Source: Pelargonium cotyledonis
Lineage: Eukaryota > Streptophyta > Magnoliopsida > Geraniales > Geraniaceae
Assembly: GCA_036897625.1 (NCBI GenBank)
Contig: JAYMTA010000870.1
Coordinates: 1-23,495, forward strand
Length of the DNA: 23,495 bases
Reading direction: 5' to 3'
This document shows, piece by piece, positions 1 through 10,940 of the stretch. How positions within the stretch are numbered: position 1 is the first letter of the stretch; each line of letters opens with the position of its first letter. Under the pieces are notes generated by a model, which had not been told where the DNA came from, made no database searches, and saw only the letters and a list, made by a program, of their open reading frames with translations. The translations under genes and the position numbers were made by a program.

Positions 1-402
1 CGCTCCGCTCCCACAAATTCACTTAGGTGAGTATAAGTGATTTTAAATGAGGTGTCATCATCTCATTAACTTTTCAAATTGCAACTGATATACATTTTAT
101 CCAAGTTTTTTTTAGAACTAAGACTATACTACTATAGAATATTAGCGTAAAAGAGCAGGAGTGATTAGCTTAGTCTAAGTAATCAAGATGCCTAAATTAG
201 GAGGAAAATAATTATACAAGTAGTCACGGCAAAGAATTAACATATGTTCATGGGGTTACAATAAAAAAAACTTACAACGTTAACTGATAACTTAATCTTG
301 ATTATCTTAAAATTGAAACTAAGACACTTCTTTAGTTACGCGGAGATAACAATCTTTTATCATAAGTATAGTGTTTAATATTTGTTAAAATGTAAGAGAT
401 GA

Positions 403-612
403 ATTGTTCTTGATATTAGTATATAGGAGAATGCAATTTGAAAGATTGTGGACAATCACACAATTGATAGTTCAAATTAATAGAAACTTAGTTTTATAAT
501 TATTATGATATTGTTCTTGATATTATTACATAATAGATTACAATTGAAAAGATTGTGAATAGTCACGTAATTGATAGTTCAAATAAATAAAAACATAATT
601 TTACAATTATTC
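403..612. repeat. Diverged tandem duplication, unit about 105 bp
   Basis: Two adjacent copies, about 403-507 and 510-612, share in order the blocks attgttcttgatatta, gaaaagattgtg or gaaagattgtg, aattgatagttcaaat, and an AT-rich tail ending in caattatt or taattatt. The copies differ by scattered substitutions and small indels. This looks like an old local duplication; I do not recognise a known transposon in it. Confidence 0.7.
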
Positions 613-663
613 TTCAACACTCTCAATCTCAAGATCATGATAAACCTTGAGATTGTCGAAGAA
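610..663. repeat. Imperfect hairpin
   Basis: A perfect 10-bp inverted repeat (caatctcaag at 624-633, cttgagattg at 646-655) surrounds a 12-base loop. An outer ttcttc (610-615) and gaagaa (658-663) extend the stem imperfectly. Its function is unknown. It could be an LTR or MITE remnant. Confidence 0.55.
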
Positions 664-2261
664 AATGAGAAGACTAGTTGTAGAACTGATTAACATTGTA
701 GCGGTGCATGCGGAAGAGAACGACAAGAGAAATGGTTTGGGTAGTGTATGTGATAAAGTGAGAATGTCTTGGGTCCCACCAAAATGCGCATATCTAATTT
801 ATGTATGTGATAAAGTGTGAGAGATCACGGGTTCATATTAGATCTCTCAAAAAATACATATTTAAAGTGTTATTAAATAATATTGATTCGGGTGCCACAT
901 AAAAACAATACATCCAAATTTTGCGTGTGAAAGATCACGGGTTCATATAAAAATCAATGTGTAACGTTAAAATATAACTAGTACATGAAATAAATAAACC
1001 TTCTAGTGTGAGTGAGATATGTATATAGGAGGACTTGTTATCTATAATTGAGCAATGTGATGTGATTAAAAGACACAAAATACATTGAACCTAGTCATGA
1101 GGCATATATACGACGAAATGTAGGCTCGATATAGGTTTAATTTATTATGTATTGTTACAAATTGATGTACTCATATTCAAATTTGAGATGATTAGGGTAT
1201 GAGAAAAGAATACACTTTTATATATTAAGCAAAATTCGGCAATGCTCTTGAATGATAGTTTATGTTTCTCAGCTAAAGAAAAGATTTATAGTTATTTAAA
1301 TATACGTGACCATCAAAACACACAATCTAAAACATGTGTGTCATAAGAAATAAAGTAATAGTGACAATTGTAGCTATATTTGATGTTCAGGTGGTCGAAG
1401 TGGTGACACGATTTTAATGTTTGAGTTGCTGTAACGAGAACAGTTGAAGGAGGTTGCCACTCTTACGGTGACAACGACGATAACGAGAAGATGATGTATA
1501 TATTAGTACATAAGAGAGAGAAAGATAATCTGAAAGAGATAGATTGAAAATTTCGTCCCAAGTTCACTAAAATGAGAAAAACTGTGTTACTTAAAAATAA
1601 TTGGTCAACTATAAATTTTTGTACATTCACAAAGTTCAAGAAAGTTTTCAGTTACAATTTTTTTTTTAATGTTAATGCAACCATCATTTAACAAACACTC
1701 AACAACAATGATCGTCCTAATTAATTTTTAAATATTACGCGTTCAATATTAGCGAATGTGTTAGAATCCAACTAATTTATGGGTTGTAGTCGAGTCTCAG
1801 CTCTCAACTACTTATCACAACTTTCTATTATTACAAGACTAATTTCATTTTCACCCAATGTAAATTGATTTCACATGCAATAGCATAAAGAACATTCTAG
1901 ATTTATTTCGAAGAGGAACTTGAAAATGGTACAGAGTTTTAGCTAGTACTGTAATCAATAAACAGAAGCCAATCTTAAAACTACCACCACCCTACGTATT
2001 AATGTGGATGGCTAAAATTTGAAGGGTCAGTTGGGACCAAATCATCATCGCTGAAACATAGATAGATAGAGGAGAGAGAGAAAGTAGAGTTTTAGCGAAC
2101 ATGTTTATGGCGTTCAAGAAATTGCCTACCTCAGGTGGGCCCCACCACCCCCTAGCAGCCACGTGGTATGGAACAACGAAAAGGAGCCGCGTTTGTTTGA
2201 AATTTGACCCTCAGAAAAAGAGAAGAAGAAAAAGGACACGCACGCACACACGCCGTGCCCC

Positions 2262-2340
2262 CCCCCGGCGACCCCCTAGACCTCCTATCCCCCCCCCCAC
2301 CACCACCACTTTTGTTTCCGTGCCTGTTTTTTTTTTTTTC
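2262..2340. repeat. Poly-C and poly-T simple-sequence tracts
   Basis: Two C runs of about 9-10 bases, a CCA-rich stretch and a T run of about 13 bases lie within about 80 bases, 240 bp upstream of the start codon of the NERD-like gene. They are low complexity and strongly strand-asymmetric. Exact run lengths in such tracts are prone to sequencing error. Confidence 0.75.
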
Positions 2341-2527
2341 ATGAGTTACAAATAAATAAATAAATAATATTATTGTTATTACAGTGTGATTAAAATAAGG
2401 ATAAATAATGGAAAAGAGTGAAAATTTACAATGGCCTGTCACATCTCCATTCCCCACCCAGTCCATTTCCATGTGGCCACTACCTAAACCAGATAGATTA
2501 GACACAATTCCACCCCCCTGCCCTGTT

Positions 2528-2535
2528 TAGGGTTT
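2528..2535 (+). promoter_or_regulatory. Telo-box in the 5' leader
   Basis: The octamer TAGGGTTT is the complement of the plant telo-box AAACCCTA. It lies 48 bases before the ATG at 2583 and is followed by a pyrimidine-rich leader (about 2536-2582). Telo-boxes near transcription starts are typical of housekeeping and growth-related plant genes and can bind TRB/Myb-type factors or recruit Polycomb. The motif is seen; its function here is inferred. Confidence 0.5.
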
Positions 2536-2582
2536 TCGATTTCTCTTCTCTCACGCTAATCTCGCCTTCCATCTTCCCATCC

Positions 2583-5500
2583 ATGGATGACGACCTCCAA
2601 CAACCTCTCTACAAGCCATCTCTTGACCATGACTCCCTCCCCGCCGCCGCCGCGCCTCTCGTCACCGCCGATCAATGCCGGAATCTTCAAGATATGGACG
2701 ATTCTCAGCTCATCGGACCTCCGGATGAGCCTTGCGTCGCTCCTCCTCCCCAGAATACTCAGGTTGCTCAGCCTGCTCAGCTTGCTCCGGCCGTTAAGCT
2801 CGAGGCGGAGGGGGTGCTTGGGGAGAGTGCTCCGGCCAAGCGGAGGCGAGGCCGACCGCCGAAGGGGCAAGGGAAGATTACTTCTGCGCAGTCCAGGGTG
2901 AAGAAGACGGAGGATGAAGAAGAGGATGTGTGTTTTATTTGCTTCGATGGCGGGAGTCTCGTGCTGTGCGATCGCCGGTTAGTGGACGCTTGCTTCCAAT
3001 TCATGCTGTGTTTGGTATTGGTTGCGGAGAAAATTAGGAACTGTGAATTTGGCAGTGTTTCCTTAATTGGAACTAGAAAAATTTATTGAAAATCCGTCGA
3101 GTTAAACGATAATATCGGATCTCTTGTTGCGGAGCTTTTAGATTTTCAGTCCTGAATTTTCTCTGCATCCTAACCAATTCTTTGGGCAAGATTCTCAATT
3201 TGGCTTGTAATGTATATTATTCTTGTGCGTTTCTACTAAATCATTTACTGAATTGTGGTTTGTTGATATATGTTAGGAGCTGCCCCAAGGCATACCATCC
3301 TGCGTGTATAAAACGGGATGAGGCATTCTTTAGATCAAAGGCTAAATGGAATTGCGGTATGTTTCGAAATATTATTTTCTTAGAAAATATTTTATATTTG
3401 ACCCTTATATTCTTTGGCATTCCTTTAATCACATTAAAATGCATTAAAAACAGTTTTATATGGGATATAAATGAGGTTTTGCCCTAATGCCTTTTCTTTT
3501 TTTCCTTTTTTTGATGAATGCCTGTTGCATATGCTCTTGTTTTTATACCCATTCCTATTAGTAGTGATGCTATGGCAATTGTTGCCTGCGTCTATCAAGT
3601 ACCTATTGCCTCCATTGTGATCTTGAGTGATGACTTTGAAATGATCAATATTTTGGTGTCGTGATTGTCTTGCATTTCAGGGTGGCATATATGTAGTAGT
3701 TGCCAGAAGGCTTCCCACTATATGTGCTATACTTGCACTTATTCATCATGCAAAGGATGCATTAAAGATGCTGATTATGTGTGTGTAAGAGGGAACAAGG
3801 GACTCTGTGGAATTTGCATCAGAACTATAATGCTGATAGAAAATAATGTGCCGGAAAACCAGGAAATGGTGCGTAATTATTATCTCCCTTAATAGTTGTA
3901 ATTTCTTCTTATTCTTAATTTACCCACTTAGTTTCTTCAGTTAGCTGAGCTTTTTAAGCTTGGTTATTTTTGGGATTGAGCTTGCATAAAAAATTTCAAG
4001 TGTTCTTACCCAGCTTCCATCATTTTTGCATGTTTACTTGCAATCAAGTTGTTTTATTTGCTGTTCAAACTTAATTTTGCATGCAAGTTCTATCAACTGT
4101 TTCCTACTTAATGGTCCCGTCCTTAATTTTCATATTTGTGGAATTTGAGCAGGTTAAAGTAGATTTTGATGACAAAACTAGCTGGGAGTACCTCTTCAAG
4201 GTTTATTGGGTTTACTTAAAAGAGAAACTATCTTTAACTCTAGATGAGCTCACCCAAGCTAAAAATCCCTGGAAAGAACCCGATCATGTGCCTAGTAAAA
4301 GAGAACGCTCAAGGGAACTATTTGGTGGTAATATTGACAAATATTCTAGCTCAGACAATTTTGATGTGAATTTGGAAGGAAATAATTTAAAAAGAAGAAG
4401 AATGAGGAAGCAGTCAACACATCTCAACAAGGACCGGCTAAGTGTGGAAAAGTTAGGACCTCATAAAGAGATGCCTCAGCTTGAAAACCCAAAATGGGCT
4501 ACAAAGGAACTCTTGGAATTTGTTGCCCACATGAAGAATGGTGATACATCTGTGCTATCTCAGTTTGATGTCCAGACTCTTCTGCTTGAGTATATAAAGA
4601 GGAACAATCTGCGTGATCCCCAAAAGAAATGTCAAATAATTTGTGATTCAAGGCTTGTACTTTTATTTGGGAAAGAACGTGTGGGACACATTGAAATGCT
4701 GAAGCTCCTGGAATTTCACTTCCTCATAAAAGAAAATGCTCAACGAAACAATTTAATTGAAGGGGCAGTTCTTGACCCTTGTTCTGGCCAGGTAGAGGCT
4801 GATTGGATCAGTGATAATCAACCCACAATGACTAGTGACAAGAAGCGAAAAAAACGCAAAAAGGCTGATGAGGGTGGACCAAATTCTAATCTTGATGAAT
4901 ATGCAGCAATTAATGTTCATAACATTAATTTGATTTTCTTGCGACGGACTTTGATGGAGAATCTAATTGACGACACTGACAAGTTTCATAACAAGGTTGT
5001 TGGCTCAATTGTGCGAATAAGAATTTCTAATAGCGATCAAAAGCAAGATATGTATAGGCTTGTCCAAGTTGTAGGTACTTATATTTCACGTGCTTATTGT
5101 AACGTTTAACATGGACACTGCAAATATACCTTTATGCATAATTTCAAACTGGCTGATTATTGTGTTTTCAGGTACAAGCAAGGTGGCTGAACCATATAAG
5201 ATTGGCTCAAAAACAAATGATGTCACGCTTGAAATATTAAATTTAGACAAGAAAGAGGTCATATCAATTGATGAGATTTCAAATCAAGAATTCACTGAGG
5301 TGATTAATGGACATTTCTCTAAATACACTCTCTCCTGTGCACGTTTATAATATGTTTTTAACCCTTGTCACTGAACCTATCCACCTCTCCACTATTCTTC
5401 TTCTTTTATGAAGGTTCTATTAATGAATGAGAATATTACATTTGTTGTTGAAACACATCTATGATTATTATTTATAAGCAGAAATCTGTATGTTATGTCC

Positions 5501-8500
5501 GATGTTTGTCTATAAGAATCGTCTTAGTGAAAGAATACTCTTGCTCGCAGGTCTTATACCTGTAAAGCTTTATTCCCGTGCCAGTAGGACACAAAAAACA
5601 CTTCTCCACCTAAATTTATATGCACTTATTTTTTTAAGCATGTTTGTTGCATTATCAGTCCTTGAGACAGAGAATGAAGTATCAATTACTAACTCCTTGT
5701 CTTGGACTGCTGATGTATGGTTTTGAATTTTGAGAATTTATTGGGTCGTTGTTTGGTATCGTTCTAGTTGGAATATGTGAGGAAGGATATCTATTTATCC
5801 ATTTTGGATGATAGTAATTTACTCTTTACAAAATGTGCATCAATGAAGAAAATTCAATGTGTGATTCATGAACTGTAATGAGAAGCTGTAACTTAGAGAG
5901 CCTCAACAAATAATATAGTAGTTAATTTTGTTTTTAATGTTTGGATTTTAATTCCAGGATGAATGTAAATGTTTACGCCAGTATATTAAATGCGGGCTCA
6001 TCAAACGACTTAGTGTGGTATGTCTTACATTCTCTTACATTGTTCAGCCTAGATTTTTTTTAATTCTTCTTTCCAGAAGTGATATGTTTTTTGCTGTAGG
6101 GCGAGATTCAGGAGAAAGCAATGAAGCTTCAGGCAGTCAGAGTTAATGATGTAAGTTCCTATCTTGGAAATTAATGGGTGTATCTTGATAGATACTGTAT
6201 GCTGCTTTTAAACTTGCTTTGCATGGAGACTGGATAGTAGTTATGTTTTACTCTTGTAGAACACAACTCTTTATTTGCTCTAATGTTATTCATTTATTTA
6301 TTTATATTGAATGGTGCTGTTCATTTACTCAGTGGCTGGAAGCAGAGACCCTGCGACTTGGTCATCTTCGTGACCGAGCAAGTGAGAAGGGACTTAGGAA
6401 GGAATATCCTTTATTTTTTGAGGTTTTCCTGATCTATTTGTTGTGTGAATTTTTCTGTGCTATATTAACTGGTGATGTTTTGGAACAGAATCTTGTTTGG
6501 AGTTATGTTAACATTATTTAGGCCTCGTGCATGGAAATCTATGTGATTGGAGAGAAACTGGTTAGGATGCGGAGTTAGATAAGTTTCTATATTATTGAGA
6601 ACTCAAGACTATCATATATGATGTATGTGGTGAGAGTATATGATTTATTACATAATATATTTTTAGACGAATGATTACATATTACAAGTACTAAAAAAAA
6701 CCCTTTTTTTCATTATTTGCCATCTCATCAATGTCAGATTTCTCATATTCACGATACCAATTACTTTGTTTAGTTCTTTACTTATATGCTGTACTATAAA
6801 GCCTGACTGATCTTGTTGCTAGATCATTAGACATTTTATTATGATTCATTTGATGCTCTAGGAGCTTGCATATGAAGGAAACTGGTATTTGAAATCTTAT
6901 GACACTGACTACTATTTCAGCCATCTAATTATTATCAGTTTTTCATTCAAGCAAAGAGAGTGTGACTTAAACACGCACTCACAAACCAGTAAAAAAGGTG
7001 TTGGTGATGTGCATTATTTAGTAGTTTACTCTTTTGTTGCTATTTATTATACTTCATGAACGTTCCTTGACCGAGCTGCACGCTAAGAGAATGTGTGGAG
7101 AAATTACAACTTTTGAACTCCCCTGAGGAACGTCAGCGTAGGTTGCTTGCAGTTCCTGAAGTACATGCAGACCCAAATATGGATCCAAGTCATGATTCTG
7201 AAGATGGCAGTGAGTTAGACTGGAAGAAATCAGGTCCATGGCATTTACTTATGGAACTACTTTTATTGTTTTTTTATATTATTTTTTCTGACATTATTTG
7301 TTGGTTATGTGCAGGCAACCATACGAGACTAAGAAGTTTTGGCTTCGGTAGAAAGGAGAGGGAATCAGTTTCTCCACTCAACGCATACCCATCTAATGTG
7401 GATAAAGATGATGGGAACTTATCATGGCATCCGGGGAGTGAAGCACTTGGATTAAAAAGTTCGAGTACTTCAAAGAATAAAGTTGATTCTACTGGTTCGA
7501 CAGCTGGTGGTAAGAATGATCTAGCAGTGGTGAGGTCTGAATTGAGTTGTGGAGTTGCATCAGAAATTTCAGGCCCAGTGCCCTATACAGGGCCGGAGCA
7601 ATCTGCCAATGAAATGGAGACAGATAAACTGTGGAACTACCAGGACCCTACTGGAAAGATCCAAGGACCATTTTGTTTAGTGCAGCTGCGCAAGTGGAGT
7701 ATCACTGGTCACTTCCCTCCCGATCTGAAAATATGGAGACTGAATGGAAAGCAAGATGATTCGATACTTTTAATTGATGCACTGGATGGACGGTATGATG
7801 CAGATCAACCACTGTTGTCCAACAGCTGTTTATTGCCCGAGGAAGTTAGAGTCACCACTGTTGACGGTGATGATAACAAGAATGGTGGGTTGAGTGGAGG
7901 TTTTAATACCACCCAAGATAATAGTAAGAAGGAGGATAGCTGGGACGCAAAGCAGAATGATGAAAACGCTCTTTCCAATGGTAAAGAAGAATCCGAGAGG
8001 AGCAAAGAATTGGGCTCCCCTTCTTGTAGCTCAGCTCCATCTCTAGATGTTATCAATTCTGACGAGGAAAAAGCTGCAAGTGTTCTATTAGGATGGGACT
8101 CAATGAAGGTTAATAATTCTCGCTCTGTGCAGCCGCAAGTATCTTGCTCACTTCCCTCATCCATAATTTCTAGTGAGGATCTTTCAAATCAGGTAAGGAA
8201 AGATCCCATATCTGAAGGATTGAACTCTTCTCAGAACAACGGAAATTGTAATTCATATGAGACTGTTGATGTTCGCGGTGATAGTGGACACAGTCCTGAG
8301 AAACAATCTAATAGTCAGAGCAATTCTGGTCAATCTGCTGCAGAAGACCGTAGACTTCATGTTGAGGAATGGGACTCAAAAGTTGTGACAGCATCTTCAG
8401 TAAAACCTAATGAAATGGCTAGTGATCATGCTGCTACTCCGACTTCCATGAGTGACCTAACTCATTCTTCCCCAGCCCATCCTGTACCCAACGCATCCAG

Positions 8501-9566
8501 TTGGCAGCTTCTAGTTAATGGGCCTGAGGAATTATTTCCTTTGGTTGACGAATCAGTTTCAGATTTGTTGGCTGAAGTTGAAGCAATGGAATCTCTCTGT
8601 GGCTTATCCTCTGGTACTTCAAATATAAACTGTGGTGGGGAACTGGTGCAGGATTCCAAAAATGATTGTTTTGATCCTGCCGAGGGTTTTAGCCCCTCAC
8701 GCGACCTAGGCAAAAATGATGCTTTAAGCTCCACTGGAGATTTGCAAATTTCTCTTCAATGCACCGTTAAGGATGAACCACGGGAAATATCTGAGTCTGA
8801 TGTTAGGTCCATTGAGCTTTTCTCCAAAAGCGCAGAAGTGGAAGCTAAGCCCAGCGAACTCTTCCCCGTATCACCCATTGGCCCATCGGCCATGGCTGCT
8901 GCTGCTGCATATTCAACTTGGAGCGGAGGACCAGAAACTGTTCAAACCACTTTAACTATTAAACCTAGCGATGTCTCGGTCAGCCAATGGCAAGCCAGTG
9001 CTGGCATCCCACCACCTCCTGCATCAACAACCATCGGATCTTTAGGCATGGTTGCCTCCGACTCAACTTGGAGAGGAGGACCAGAAACCACTGCAGCTGC
9101 TGCTAGTTGGGTATCATCAGAACAAGGAAATCCCAACTTGGGCTGGATCGGAGGACTTTCTCTAGGAAATTCGAACATGGGTTGGACAGGCACTGGCACA
9201 AGCACAGCCACAGCCACCGGCACCGGTACAATGCTACAACATTTGAATGTGAATTGGGGCAATATTCACACAGGGAACCAAGGTGTATGGGGAAACCAAC
9301 CGAGACATGGTGGAGAGAGGTATCCGAGTCCAAGAGACCGGTATCTCCAAAGCAGTGGTGATTTTAGTTATGGTAATGGTAATGGTAGTAGTAGTAGGGG
9401 TATCTCGTCATGGAGCAGAGAGGTTGGCGTCGGAAATGGTGGCGGCGGCGGCTGTGGAGGTGGCGGAGGCTCTTTCCGGTCTCCTCCAAAAGGGCAGAGA
9501 GTTTGTAAATTTTATGAAAGTGGGCATTGCAAAAAAGGAGCATCTTGTAGTTATTTGCACCCTTGA
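2583..9566 (+). CDS. NERD: NERD-like PHD-SWIB-Plus3-GYF-CCCH zinc-finger protein
   Basis: Ten exons: 2583-2977, 3277-3356, 3681-3868, 4153-5074, 5172-5299, 5958-6017, 6100-6150, 6333-6403, 7082-7233, 7315-9566. They join in frame to 1432 residues. Order of parts: AT-hook-like KRRRGRPPK (86-94); Cys-rich PHD finger (117-204, from CFIC); SWIB/MDM2 (about 335-416); basic KKRKKRKK, a likely nuclear signal (451-458); Plus-3 (about 469-610); GYF (about 787-840, starting KLWNYQDPTGKIQGPF); Ser-rich linker; GW/WG motifs (W1293, W1306, W1330, W1341); Gly-rich run; CCCH finger C1413-x7-C1421-x5-C1427-x3-H1431 at the extreme C terminus. Arabidopsis NERD has this architecture, binds histone H3 and AGO2, and acts in siRNA-directed chromatin silencing; the same nuclear role is inferred here. 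The paralogous CCCH protein 44 is the alternative name. Intron 8 is AT-AC; the others are GT-AG. Intron 9 uses a weak gtccat donor. Confidence 0.92.
5300..5957 (+). other. Intron 5 of the NERD-like gene
   Basis: This is a 658-bp GT-AG intron inside the Plus-3 coding region, with phase 0 at both ends (GAG, then GAT GAA TGT). It is AT-rich. The open frame at 5490-5726 has no family resemblance I can see and joins to nothing, so I treat the interval as plain intron. Confidence 0.85.
6404..7081 (+). other. U12-type AT-AC intron (intron 8 of the NERD-like gene)
   Basis: This is a 678-bp intron starting ATATCCTTT (6404-6412), an exact match to the minor-spliceosome 5' splice site. It contains TTCCTTGAC (7063-7071), a match to the U12 branch-point consensus, about 11 bases before the terminal GCAC (AC at 7080-7081). 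Joining 6403 to 7082 restores GA+G and reads KELRECVEKLQLL, the sequence expected in this family. No GT-AG pair I could find gives that peptide. Confidence 0.93.
7234..7314 (+). other. 81-bp frame-preserving intron 9 of the NERD-like gene
   Basis: The boundaries are gtccat and gtgcag. Removal gives ...DWKKSG-NHTRLRSF. The length is divisible by three and there is no in-frame stop, so an unspliced transcript would insert 27 mainly hydrophobic residues between the Plus-3 and GYF domains. Splicing is favoured because the inserted Leu/Phe/Ile run suits a nuclear protein poorly and the T-rich stretch resembles a polypyrimidine tract. Confidence 0.7.
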
Positions 9567-9800
9567 TTGTAGTTGGCCTGCAATTGTTCCCATTCAATTC
9601 TGGGATGGTTCTTACATTAGAAAGTCTGTAATCCTTACTGTGAATTGTATCATCATGTAGTGTTCAGCTGGACTAAATTTTTGTATCATTCATAATGTTA
9701 TCAAAATTAATTGTCAGAAACATATTATCTTCCATTTATTATGTGTTCCAAAATTAATATCATTGTTTCTACACTATATTATAATAGTAATAATTTAGTA

Positions 9801-10055
9801 TTCCATCCGTTTCAAAATGAGTGTTTTATTTTTGTTTAAATTTTTTGTTCTAAAATGAGTGTCTTATTTCTATTTTTAGGTTATTATGTTATTGTTTTTT
9901 TTCATATTACTCTTATTACTTATGCACGTAGACAAATTTGCACATGGGGTGTAGATGAAAAAGTGATGGTTATATTGGAAACAAATTAAATTATTTTGTT
10001 ATTATTAATTTTTGCAAAAAATAGAAACAAGACACTCATTTTAGAACGGATGGAG
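9801..10055. mobile_element. Stowaway-like MITE, copy A
   Basis: Terminal inverted repeats of about 23 bp bound the element: ttccatccgtttcaaaatga at the left and the complement of a ctccatccgttctaaaatga end at the right. TA dinucleotides flank it at 9799-9800 and 10056-10057, the target duplication expected for Tc1/mariner-class Stowaway elements. The 255-bp length and absence of coding capacity fit a non-autonomous element. A subterminal aaaatgagtgtctt block repeats the TIR interior. Confidence 0.9.
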
Positions 10056-10688
10056 TATTTAATATTTGTTGCCCTTCCTAAATATTGAAATTACTAGTTT
10101 AATCATATGTCTTTGTACACAGCGAAGACGAGTCTAAATATTGTTCCACGCAATGACCTCCGCTATATGTGATCCACTTCTTGGCCACAAATGGGTCTCA
10201 CACTTCTCATAAACCATTGTACGTTTCACGAGTCCTCAAACTCTTCATGCGTGCTTTATGAATCTTCTCATCGGACCTCCTCGTGTCACAAGCCCTTTGC
10301 AGGACCTTCACGTATACACTCATCCTCGTTCCAAGTGTATTCATGAACACCAAACCATCCGAGCCTAAGAACTCACTTTAAGTGAGATACGTCCAATTGG
10401 TAACCTCTCATAACTCTATATTATTATATATTGATAATTAAGCGTGAAGATTCTGAACAAGATACACTTCAATACTTTAATTGAACAAAACAATATTAAG
10501 TAGTAAAGAGAATGAGAATGGATGCATCGGTAATGTCAATCAGTTCCATCCACTTTCAAGTCAAATTTTTATTCCAAACACTACCTTGGAATCCAAGGCT
10601 TGGATAAGTAACATTTGGTAGAATCCACAAATCATATTATTCTTAAAACTTTTATAAGGAAATAAAATATGACTCCACATAAAAATTA

Positions 10689-10940
10689 CTCCATCCGTTC
10701 CAAAATGAGTGTCTTGTTTGTCTAATTTTTTTGTCTCAAAATGAGTGTCTTGTTTCTATTTTTATATTATTATATTAGTGTTCTTCCCATATTATCTTTA
10801 TCACTTATGAACATGAGCAAATCTGCACATGGGTGCATATGAAAAAAGTAAGGATTATATTGAAAGCACAATAAATTATCTTGTAATTCTTAATTTTTGC
10901 AAAAAATAGAAACAAAACACTCATTTTAGAATAGATGGAG
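10689..10940. mobile_element. Stowaway-like MITE, copy B
   Basis: This 252-bp element belongs to the same family and has the same orientation as the copy at 9801. Its left end is ctccatccgttccaaaatga, its right end is atagatggag, and it has TA on both sides (10687-10688 and 10941-10942). Internal blocks such as gcaaaaaatagaaaca are shared with copy A. It lies about 300 bp downstream of the stop codon of the minus-strand DUF726 gene. Confidence 0.9.

Larger units (their letters stand above)
1..2520. other. AT-rich upstream intergenic region
   Basis: I see no credible gene here. The DNA is AT-rich and contains a diverged local duplication (403-612), small inverted repeats (610-663 and 818-849), a run of GATA units and GA dinucleotides near 2057-2085, and C and T homopolymer tracts (2262-2340). 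Short ORFs at 2101-2355 (+) and 2152-2505 (-) lie over simple sequence and look accidental. The promoter of the downstream gene must lie in the right-hand part, but I cannot place a TATA box or transcription start with confidence. Confidence 0.6.

Noticed and set aside
2101..2355. ORF upstream of the NERD-like gene as a small gene or uORF
   Set aside because: It lies over C and T homopolymers and Arg/Pro/Thr low complexity, has no recognisable features, and I cannot show that transcription starts before it.
5490..5726. Intronic 78-codon ORF as an extra exon
   Set aside because: Joining exon 5 directly to exon 6 keeps phase 0 and gives FTEDECKCLRQYIKCGLI. Including this ORF would break it.
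6333..6521. Extending exon 8 through EYPLFFEVFLIYL with a GT donor near 6420
   Set aside because: It adds hydrophobic residues foreign to the family, while the ATATCCTTT site three bases after GAAGGA gives the expected KELREC junction.
8186..8200. CAG|GTAAGG inside exon 10 as a splice donor
   Set aside because: The frame continues for hundreds of codons with composition like the rest of the linker, and no matching acceptor is needed. It may be a cryptic site only.
9283..9660. Overlapping plus- and minus-strand ORFs at the 3' end of the NERD-like gene
   Set aside because: They are shadows of the Gly-rich and CCCH-coding exon in other frames.
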